A stretch of 10,350 nucleotides of DNA. Source: Cephalothrix spiralis. Its lineage: Eukaryota > Nemertea > Palaeonemertea > Archinemertea > Cephalotrichidae. Each line of letters starts with the position of its first letter. The first letter of the stretch is position 1. Where the stretch lies: positions 1 to 10,350 of the forward strand of contig JAUCNG010407805.1 of the NCBI GenBank assembly GCA_032353305.1, given 5' to 3'. The position numbers were made by a program, and so were the translations under genes. Shown here one piece after another: positions 1-6,588 of this stretch. Under the pieces are notes generated by a model. The model searched no databases. It was not told the DNA's origin and saw only the letters and a program-made list of their open reading frames with translations.

Positions 1-327
1 CTAAATTAGTCTCGTACAACGAGTTATGTACTATTGTTGTACGATTTTTGTACAATTGTTGACTGAGCACATATTGTTAAATACTTCATGTACCTGACAT
101 AAAGTCTCTAAATTATTTGACTTCAAGTCTATTTTTAATATCTTTTTTCGTGTTTATACATTTCAAAGTGCCATAATTTCTAAATTAGTCTCGTAAAACG
201 AGTTACATTTTAGTTATCCTTTCTTACATAATATTGTTACCTGTCACCTAGCACATATAAATACTTCAAGCACTCGACATTTAAGTCACTAAATTATTTG
301 ACTCCAAAGTCAATTTTCAATATCTTT
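1..327. repeat. Two-copy tandem repeat, unit about 180 bp
   Basis: Two diverged direct copies are seen. Copy 1 begins at 1 and copy 2 at 180, both with CTAAATTAGTCTCGTA. They stay collinear through AGCACATA (66 and 250), AATACTTCA, GACAT (96 and 276), AAATTATTTGACT and AATATCTTT (to about 147 and 327). About 32 bp (148-179) after copy 1 have no counterpart after copy 2. Small dyads survive in both copies despite divergence: CTCGT-ACA-ACGAG against CTCGT-AAA-ACGAG, and GACTT-C-AAGTC against GACT-CCAA-AGTC. Copy 1 starts at the window edge, so the array may continue upstream. It could be a minisatellite or satellite remnant or the tail of a transposon. I do not recognise the family. Confidence 0.75.
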
Positions 328-345
328 AAAGTTTTATTTGTAACT

Positions 346-371
346 TTTAACGTTAAACGTTGAATATTCAA
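346..371. repeat. Two adjacent 12-bp perfect palindromes
   Basis: TTTAACGTTAAA (346-357) and TTGAATATTCAA (360-371) are each exact reverse complements of themselves and are separated by two bases. They lie just after the tandem repeat. Perfect AT-rich 12-mers can arise by chance, but two side by side are mildly unusual. No function is claimed. Confidence 0.5.
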
Positions 372-531
372 TATTTGTTAAGTTTTTTAAATATTTGATA
401 CCGGTAATATTAAGATATAAGGGCATGAGATAGAATTGATAAATTTTTGAATGAAAATTTATTTAATTTAATTAACTTAAGCACTTATTATGTTATCTTC
501 CTAATTTCCAATTAAATTTATCTTTGTTATA

Positions 532-680
532 TCAATGCAATTAAAATATCTACCTACGTTCCAATTCAATTTCTCTATATCAATGCAGTTTGATTTTAAA
601 CTTTATATTTAAACAATAGAAATTCAATGCAATTTGACTTCAAACTTTTTATATTAACAATAGAAATGCTATCAATGCAA
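532..680 (+). repeat. Phased TCAATGCA short repeat, four copies
   Basis: TCAATGCAA or TCAATGCAG starts at 532, 580, 624 and 672, so the spacing is 48, 44 and 48 bp. The units at 580 and 624 are clear duplicates over most of their length: each runs from TCAATGCARTTTGA through an AAACTTT stretch to ACAATAGAAAT. The unit at 532 shares mainly the opening word, and the one at 672 is truncated. This is a small decayed minisatellite. No coding or regulatory signal is associated with it. Confidence 0.65.
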
Positions 681-806
681 TACATTTAAATGGTCATTAA
701 TTTTTGACGAATCAAAAAATATGAATGTATACTATTATTGGTATACTATGCTTTATCTACCGAAAACAATTTTAGTAATTAGAAAAAAGATTACTATAAT
801 AATAAT

Positions 807-1248
807 GTCTCATGTTTTTGTTATCGAATTATATCTGGTTAAATTTCCTGTGCCATATCAATTAATAGTTCTGTCTCATTGAAATAAAAGTTTTTATAAC
901 TTCTTATGAAGTTAAAGTTAATTGTGCCATAAAATTCATATAAGATGTCTCATTAAGGTCCGTCTCACCTGAGGTCTGTCTCTCCTTAATAATAGTTTTA
1001 AAACTTCTTATGAAGTTTAAGTTTTTGTGCCATAACAATGCATATAAGATATGTCTCATTTTAATAAACAATGCAAGTTTTATCTATATTTTAAAGATTT
1101 TTATATTACTGTAATAATGTGCTAATTTAGCCTGCTATATCTCTTAACCAGTCAAGTTAACGGGGAAGGACTAAACTGTCTCAAAACTTAGTCTAAACTG
1201 AAGAGGGGAGGAATGAACTGTCTCATAAGTCTCATAAAGGACTGTCTC
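807..1248 (+). repeat. Cluster of ten GTCTC words on one strand
   Basis: GTCTC begins at 807, 873, 947, 962, 978, 1053, 1178, 1220, 1229 and 1244, nearly always followed by A. Four of the ten fall in the ~104-bp duplicated units, but 1178-1248 is a separate sub-cluster with AACTGTCTCA at two sites and ACTGTCTCA at another. In DNA this AT-rich, a given 5-mer with three G/C bases should occur well under once per kilobase on one strand. The excess is visible; whether it reflects an old tandem array or protein-binding sites is not known. Confidence 0.55.
871..1062 (+). repeat. Direct duplication, period about 104 bp
   Basis: Copy A (871 to about 955) and copy B (976 to about 1062) share the same ordered blocks. 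These are CTGTCTC, an AT-rich stretch, AACTTCTTATGAAGTT (898-913 and 1002-1017), a TTAAGTT-type word, GTGCCATAA, CATATAAGAT and TGTCTCATT. The AACTTC-TTAT-GAAGTT block is a 6-bp stem with a four-base loop and is unchanged between copies, while the surrounding bases have drifted. The ~20 bp between copies (956-975) contain a further CGTCTCACCTGAGG. The duplication is clear; its origin as a minisatellite or transposon fragment is unknown. Confidence 0.7.
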
Positions 1249-2156
1249 ACAACATAGCTTTTGCTTTGTAATTATATGCCATGGATATATACTATATGTA
1301 GAAAGCTTTATGAAAATATATATCTTTATTTGCTGTTAATATTTTGCTTATTGTTTGTTAAAGTATATATATTCCTTAAATTATGTCATTCCTTTCATGG
1401 GCCCATTTTATAATTTTAATCACATCCCATTTAATATTATATTTCACTCGGTGCAGTTTTTAATTTCTGCATTTTGGGCTGATTTTGGATTAGGTAAGGC
1501 CTTATTATGTAATTTTGATATATTTGGACGGATTGTTTAAATGCACGTTTAGGGCTTCAAGGAGTTAGTATGTACTAGTAAACGAATTTTTCGGTTGGAG
1601 TGCCAACTTAAAAAAAAACACGTCAGCGGCGGGAAATTTAATTTTTTTCCCGACGAACTTTAAAAAAAGTCTCGTAGGCGGAAAAAATAAAATAAAAATT
1701 TCGAAGTTTAATTTGGCCTTTTTTTAGTAATCATATTTTTATCTGACATATTTGGAATTATTATGTACTTGAATGCTGTTTTGAACTGTTTAAATCTGTA
1801 GTTAATCTGATCATTGTCAAATATAGTGTTAGATAGATATAATCGATCCTGCCTTACCCTTATGTGAGTACATGTACTATAAATTTTTGAAAAGCTTATT
1901 TATATTATATTCGTGTTAGACTTGATAGGATAATATACAACCATTTGAATTTATTTAGAATAATGATTATTTATAAACTTATCATAAAACAGTATCAGAG
2001 ATTTAAAGTTTAAAGCCTTTAAAATATTCTTAAATTGCTGTTGTTTTTTAAACTGTTTAACTGTTTAATTAAGCCCGGTTTGCAAGTTAGAAATATAATT
2101 TTTTTAATAGTTAGATGATTATATTTTAATGTTATTTTAGGCCAATAAATGAATAA
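1249..2156. other. No recognisable gene; AT-rich spacer with small hairpins
   Basis: No protein or RNA gene is supported. A 61-codon open frame at 1355-1540 has a hydrophobic, unrecognisable translation and no supporting signal. Local structure includes GTTGG-AGTG-CCAAC (1594-1607) and CGGGAAA/TTTCCCG (1630-1636 with 1646-1652, loop of nine A/T bases), in a patch with more CG dinucleotides than its surroundings. AACTGTTT is doubled at 2051-2066. These look like ordinary low-complexity features or the debris of an unidentified element. Confidence 0.5.
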
Positions 2157-2655
2157 GGGGCATTCCAGCGTTAAAATCGTCAAATAAAATTGCAGTTTTT
2201 TCGTTCTCCCTTAAATATCTCCGGAAGTACATCACTTTTTTCACATCTAAAAATAGACTGTAGTTGACGATGAAAAGGCATTGAGTAAAACGCCGTGCGT
2301 CTTGTAATCATTGAGCTGTGGAGAGCTAAAAAACATTAACATCGTCCGAAAAATTGCGGATGATGTTACGGTTTTTCTGCTCGCTACAGCGCGGTTATTA
2401 CAAGTCGCGCAGCGTTTTACTCAATGCTTATTATTGTCAACTAGTCTATTTTTCAGATCTGAAAAAAGTTATGTACTTCCGGAGATATTTAAAGGAGAAC
2501 GCAAAAAACAGCTATTTTTCGGATGATGATAACGCTCGAATCATCTTGTCCCCAAGGGCAGTTTCGATTTATCCTAATCTCTACGTACCGATAAATTTTG
2601 AAGGCGAATCTCAAAATTAAGGAGCACTGCGTAGGAGTATGCGCTCGAATGCCCC
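2157..2655. mobile_element. Long fold-back (inverted-repeat) element, non-autonomous DNA transposon candidate
   Basis: The two halves are reverse complements meeting at a central dyad, AACATCGTCCG-aaaaatt-GCGGATGATGTT (about 2338-2365). The outer ends are GGGGCATTC (2157-2165) and GAATGCCCC (2647-2655). Matching blocks along the arms include TAAATATCTCCGGAAGTACAT on the left with its complement near 2472-2492, AAATAGACT with AGTCTATTT, and GCATTGAGTAAAACG with CGTTTTACTCAATGC. The left arm is about 193 bp and the right about 302 bp. The missing 109 bp correspond exactly to the interval between two CGCTCGAAT copies in the right arm. No clean target-site duplication is visible (left flank AATGAATAA, right flank ATTAACAAA). 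Long arms with almost no loop fit a fold-back or Mutator-like MITE, but superfamily is inferred only. Two open frames inside (2311-2526, 2354-2620) are by-products of the repeat, not genes. Confidence 0.85.
2533..2650 (+). repeat. 9-bp direct repeats bounding the extra 109 bp of the right arm
   Basis: CGCTCGAAT occurs at 2533-2541 and 2642-2650. The left arm has only one equivalent, ATTCCAGCG at 2162-2170 (one mismatch to the complement ATTCGAGCG). Sequence outside it matches the outer right arm, and sequence inside it matches the inner right arm. The segment between the repeats has no partner in the left arm. Either the left arm lost it by recombination or slippage between 9-bp repeats, or a 109-bp unit inserted in the right arm with a 9-bp target duplication. 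Confidence 0.75.
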
Positions 2656-3434
2656 ATTAACAAAATAAAACGTTTATAGTTAATCATTATTCTAGACTGA
2701 ATGAAATATGGATTGTATATCTTTGCTCGCCGGTGAATATAAATACTAAATCTAATTACTAAAGCTCCCTTTATGTTATCGAATTGTTACATTATAAAAT
2801 AACACTATATATAACCGTACATGTATATGTATAGTAGATAACTTTTTTGCACTTGTGAATGACTAACATAATCGATTAACATTTTGACTAGCGTTTGATT
2901 ATCATTTTACTAACTTTAGACATATTTTTTATCATTTGACTTTGACTAACTTTTGACTGCTCCGTCTCTTTCATCATTGTTTATGATATCAAATTATCAA
3001 AAATCCTTATTTTTGAATATTTTAATATTAAAGATTATCTTTCAAATTATTTCTAAATATTAAGGTCGTGTACTAATCAAAATTGAAACAGTGTATGTCA
3101 GAAATAGTATTGTAACAAACTGTCTGAATTATATATTGAATTTCATTTTAATTATAAAGGACAAACTCGTTTAGGTGTGATTTAGTCTCCTCTGCCAATG
3201 AACTCGTATATATTTAATTGTTTGCCTTCGAAAATACTCATTTTTAGTAAAGCATGGAACCAAATTTGCCCTGAATCCATAGTTCAACGTCTTAACGTTG
3301 TATATAAAACGGCGAATGAGGCGTACATATATAGCTTTATACCGGGGCTTTATAGCTTCTTTTGTTTTAATTCAAGACCGTGAAATAGCTCACAATATTT
3401 CATTTCATGAAAATATCGTGGAATAGTGCTCAGC
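2656..3434. other. No recognisable gene; small hairpins
   Basis: No gene is supported. TTTGACT and related words recur at 2881-2960. CAACGT-CTTA-ACGTTG is a 6-bp hairpin at 3285-3300. CACAATATTT (3391-3400) pairs with AAATATCGTG (3411-3420) at nine of ten positions. A 61-codon open frame at 3198-3383 gives no recognisable protein, no codon signal and no clear splice or initiation context, so it is not called. Confidence 0.5.
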
Positions 3435-3486
3435 GGGGGGGGGGGTCATGGAAAAAATTTGCATGAACTAGACCGGGGTGGGTGGG
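3435..3486 (+). other. G-tract cluster, possible G-quadruplex
   Basis: An 11-base G run (3435-3445) is followed about 30 bases later by GGGGTGGGTGGG (3475-3486). Three closely spaced G tracts with one-base loops plus the long run could supply four tracts for an intramolecular quadruplex with one long loop, or the 11-G run could contribute more than one tract. In a background this poor in G it is conspicuous. Homopolymer G runs are also a frequent sequencing or assembly error site, so the exact run length is uncertain. Confidence 0.5.
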
Positions 3487-4977
3487 TATCAAAAGTACTG
3501 AAATGCATTTTTTTCCCACACTTTGCAATTTTTTTCCTATACTGTTTTTCATTGTTTTTGTACTCTAAATCTTGTTTAAAGCATGAATATTGATTGAATT
3601 AACACTTAAAACAACGTAATGAACCATATAAAAATGTTTTTGATAGCAAAAAGGCAAAAATTTGGTGGATGCTCAAAATTTGTAGAAAAAAGATGCGCGC
3701 GCTTAAAAAATAAAAAATTTCGAAAAATAATTTATTTTTTTTAGATTTCGTGGGATTTACGGCCTACTGGGGAAATTGTCTATCGGGGAAAATTTGCGCC
3801 AAATTGCTTCTATTTGAAAGAGTAAACAATATAATCTCCAGTGCACTCACAGTGATTTGGTCAATTTGTAATTTGTAATTAAGTCATGATGTATTCTGGT
3901 TGTTATACATTTTTTTGTACACCCTGTATAAGTTAGTCATAATATTACGTTATCTCTGCGGTCTCTTTTTATTAGGATACCCTGTATGATGACTACTAAA
4001 TGAGCTACATCTTTTTTTAATGAATGACAGTTTCATGGTTTGTGAGTATCATAATTCGATAATTAGCTGTCAACAAGTCAATTAGTTTAGATCAACTTTT
4101 TAATGTCATATAAAGTTTAGATTATTGCGGATTACTTTTTGTTCAGTATCTATTCGTTTATACTTGGTAGAGGGGACTAAATACCTCCTAAACCCGGTAG
4201 GTCCTTTTATTTGTATTTATATTTAAAATTATATTTTTCTTTTTTTGAATGAAGTAACGTATGCGATGGTTGTATGGTTTTAATTATGTAAATATTTTGA
4301 CGGTCTTGGTTTTAATTATAACCAATTTATATCACTAAAACTCCTATAAATATAATCTAGTATTTCCTCCAGATATTCATGATAATCATATTTGAGTCGC
4401 TTGGTAATAAATTCGCCGTTTTAATTATAATGAACATTGCAAATATATGAAGTATATCTAAAAGTCATTTCTAAAAAATACCAATGATTTCAAACAATTT
4501 CAAGAGCCTTAAAAATACATCTCACCAGAACAATCTTGGTTTTGTCCTCAATCTTTATTATTTTCAACAGTGTTTTTGCAACAAGCTATAAATAAGTTAA
4601 AAGAAGAACCTCACTGATAAATTAAGAATGATACCCCGTTCATGGTTTTAAGATGTATTTTAGGGCTGTTTGTTTTTTTTAAATCCCCGGAACATTTTTA
4701 GAATGACATTTAATTGTACTCTGTGCATGATGTATAATACCATTTAGAAATACATATAGCCTACATGTACATTTATTGTAGACAACATGTAATATAGCGT
4801 GTAAAGATGTTTTTTTGAAAAGTGTGTAAAATGCCCTTATAAATATCGGAAAAAGGGTAATAATCAGGTGTAAACTGATCTCATTCTCATGGGGGTATTA
4901 ATATTACATGGCTTAATATGCAGAAATAGGTTGAATTACTTTTCGAATCTTATATCACTTTTGAAACACCATGATAA
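3487..4977. other. No recognisable gene; AT-rich spacer
   Basis: No coding, tRNA or rRNA signal was found in these 1.5 kb. A short alternating CG stretch (GCGCGCGC, about 3696-3703) sits in a poly-A/T context. Two related words, ACACCCTGTATA (3919-3930) and ATACCCTGTAT (3977-3987), resemble the outer ends of some invertebrate DNA transposons; they are reported separately. ORFs here are very short. Confidence 0.5.
3916..3930. repeat. CACCCTGTATA transposon-terminus-like motif
   Basis: TGTACACCCTGTATA ends in TATA and, read on the other strand, begins TATACAGGGTGT. From general knowledge, ends of the form TACAGGGTG are common on invertebrate mariner-like and other repeats that insert at TA. 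A second, shorter variant occurs at 3977-3987 in the same orientation. No opposite-orientation partner at a sensible distance is visible, so this is at most a solo end. Confidence 0.25.
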
Positions 4978-5240
4978 CCCTTTCCAGCCCCTTTTAAACG
5001 GAAGTCTAAATCGTCCAATTCAATTCCTAGAATTCCAAAGATAATTCACAATAATGTGGAACTCTCTTCATCAAAGGATATTGCAAATAAATTTAATGAA
5101 TTTTTTCGAGATATAGACACTTATTATCCTCAAAAATTCCTAACTCAGCGAAAATATTCAGTGACTATCTGAAAGATAGAGTTGAGTCGAAGTTTTTTAC
5201 AAATCCGACGTACTTTTTTGGTTCATGTCCTCTTTTTTAA
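4978..5240 (+). pseudogene. Non-LTR retrotransposon (LINE) ORF2 remnant, endonuclease-RT linker region, frameshifted
   Basis: Translated from 5023 in frame, the region reads IPRIPKIIHNNVELSSS and then KDIANKFNEFFRDI (5074-5115). This closely resembles the segment just upstream of the reverse-transcriptase domain in jockey/CR1-type LINEs, where a 'nn.el..p.dIAn.FN.fF..i' pattern is followed by a 'f.dYL.......ff..P' pattern. The second half is present one frame over: FSDYLKDRVESKFFTNPT (5157-5210). The shift falls at the A5 run 5132-5136, consistent with loss of one base, and the first frame meets a stop at 5170-5172. After about 5212 the similarity fades and a stop follows at 5238-5240. The catalytic RT motifs are absent, so this is a short dead fragment that encodes no working enzyme. 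In the intact family ORF2 nicks target DNA and reverse-transcribes element RNA in the nucleus. The clade is a guess; the LINE assignment is fairly firm. Confidence 0.65.
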
Positions 5241-5284
5241 AAAGTTTGGCCTAAATTATTTTTTTACCATATTTTGGTGCAAAA

Positions 5285-5585
5285 GGTACAAATAACGGCT
5301 CGCGCCTTCGGCGCACGCTAATTTTTACGTCACTGAATCTTTCTGACCTTTAGACCTTGCTGAAGCTTGCGAAGGTGCGGTAAGGTGGTAGTGCGTCGGT
5401 ATCTACTACCTCCTGGATGGCTCGGTCAGGTTAAATACGTGGAGTGGGACGCTATCCCTGCTATCGACTGCTAATCGGTATATAGAAAATAGATTAGAGT
5501 GCGGGATAGGTCTACAGAGCTAAGGGTAAATGCTCATAAAGCAGACCGACCGTCTGTGTCTATTTGAGCCAGTCATCTGACGCCC
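5285..5585. other. GC-richer block with consecutive stem-loops, unidentified
   Basis: These ~300 bp are near 50% GC, clearly above both flanks, with abrupt edges after an AT-rich stretch and before CCTCCCAAAAAATTG. Stems seen in order: GCGCC-TTC-GGCGC (5302-5314); ACCTT with AAGGT (5354-5358/5372-5376); AGGTGGTAGT with ACTACCTCCT (5383-5392/5405-5414, one T-T mismatch); GGGA-CGCTA-TCCC (5446-5458); CAGAC-CGACC-GTCTG (5542-5556). TGGCTCGGTCAGGTT (5417-5431) resembles a Pol III A box, but I find no good B box at tRNA spacing. There is no useful ORF and I recognise no known RNA. It may be the body of an unidentified SINE or DNA transposon, or a structured RNA. Confidence 0.45.
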
Positions 5586-5923
5586 TCCCAAAAAATTGAT
5601 GAAAGTTGAATTCTATTGAATTATAGGAGAGATGAACTTATGCATCAGAAATTCTATGGCTTTGTACGAATTTTTCATATTTCCCATATTTATTTGTCCT
5701 ACTTTTTTGGAAAGTGTTTCTGAAGTTTTACTAAGCCCTTTTGGAAATTGGTTCTTTTATGTGAGCTTATTAAGCATGCTCAGCAAGAGGAAAAAATTGT
5801 ATTCCGAGTTATTATGCAGAAATTAAACAGTAGAAATCGAAGTTTTGCCGGACCCCTATAAGGATCCGAATTTGTTTTGGCCTGGTCTGAACATTAACAG
5901 TGAATTCAAAAGTTCCATAATTA
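5586..5923. other. No recognisable gene
   Basis: A 64-codon open frame at 5632-5826 has a purine-rich ATAGGAGAG just upstream of its ATG, but its translation is hydrophobic and unrecognisable and this is eukaryotic DNA, so it is not called. CGGACCC (5851-5857) and GGATCCG (5864-5870) form a weak 6/7 hairpin. Nothing else is visible. Confidence 0.4.
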
Positions 5924-6191
5924 CAGGGTGACCAGTGACCTGGAAAACAGGGAAATCAGGGGAAAAATGTCTGGGAAAAGTCAGGGAATTTTCAAATTTT
6001 GATCAAAGTCAGGGAAATTTATTCCTGAGAATTAGTTCAAGACAAATTATTTCTCGTGAAATACATTTTGATGAAAAATATATGTCGCGAAAGACAATTT
6101 CATGGCAATTTGTTGCTTGGTCTTGGAAATTTTTTGAAATGGTCAGGGAAAAGTCGGGGATTTTTTAAATTCAAAAATACTGGTCACCCTG
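5924..6191 (+). mobile_element. hAT-like non-autonomous element (MITE), 268 bp
   Basis: Perfect 13-bp terminal inverted repeats are present: CAGGGTGACCAGT at 5924-5936 and its complement at 6179-6191. A CAGGG-type end is characteristic of the hAT superfamily of cut-and-paste transposons. The interior repeats CAGGGAA or close variants: CAGGGAA near 5948, CAGGGGAA near 5957, CTGGGAA near 5971, and CAGGGAA at 5982, 6010 and 6144. It also has the 'CCTGGAAAACAGGGAAA' flavour that I associate with many animal hAT-derived MITEs. hAT elements make 8-bp target duplications; here the flanks are CATAATTA and ATAAACTT, which do not match well, so the duplication is eroded or lost. A 77-codon open frame inside (5935-6168) is repeat sequence, not a gene, and there is no transposase. 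Movement would have depended on an autonomous relative elsewhere. Confidence 0.8.
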
Positions 6192-6588
6192 ATAAACTTG
6201 TGTTTTGTATTTTCCTTTTTAACTGTTATTGATCACAACATGTAATCAATCTAGAAAAATTCTTGATCTTTAGTTAGGGGGGAATTGAGAGGACATTTTT
6301 ATCTAGCTATTGTACATTGATAAAAATTGTGAAAAACCGAGGGATTATTCATGGGGTTTTAAAATAAAGGTGATATAATTGATTGATTAATCGCTACCTC
6401 GCTAAATATTTCCATGAATTGAGAGAACAGATAATCTCGTCAAAAGAAACAGTTAGATGTTTTGATCATGTCTTTAAATCAGGTCGTTTTTTCATGTAAT
6501 TACTAACGTTAGCAGTCATTTAACAAATGTATATAATTTAGTCATATTTTGACAAAATCAAGCTTTTTTTAAATCCCGATAATTCAGA
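6192..6588. other. No recognisable gene
   Basis: This AT-rich spacer separates the hAT-like element from the second fold-back element. I found no ORF of note and no RNA gene. GATTGATTAATC near 6382 contains a small palindrome. Confidence 0.4.

Noticed and set aside
1-1260. CRISPR-like array suggested by regularly spaced repeats
   Set aside because: The repeats are diverged, of mixed period (about 45, 104 and 180 bp), and the spacers are themselves homologous. There are no cas genes, and the context is eukaryotic.
1355-1540. 61-codon hydrophobic ORF
   Set aside because: It is AT-driven, with no recognisable domain and no conserved context.
2311-2620. Two overlapping forward ORFs (71 and 88 codons)
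   Set aside because: Both lie inside the fold-back element and cross its centre, so they come from inverted-repeat sequence. Neither translation resembles a known protein.
3198-3383. 61-codon ORF
   Set aside because: No recognisable family; the length is consistent with chance. It could in principle be an exon, but no convincing splice signals or neighbouring exons support it.
3280-4320. CAAGACCGTG (3373) and its near-complement CGGTCTTG (4301) as transposon TIRs
   Set aside because: Only about nine bases match at ~0.9 kb separation, with no extension or target duplication.
5285-5585. 5S rRNA or spliceosomal snRNA
   Set aside because: I found none of the conserved 5S internal promoter blocks or Sm-site/snRNA signatures, and the stem arrangement does not match either.
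5632-5826. 64-codon ORF with an upstream purine-rich stretch
   Set aside because: The apparent Shine-Dalgarno-like sequence is irrelevant in eukaryotic DNA, and the translation is an unrecognisable hydrophobic stretch.
5935-6168. 77-codon ORF
   Set aside because: It lies wholly within the hAT-like MITE. Its glycine/lysine-rich translation is that of repeated CAGGGAAAA words.
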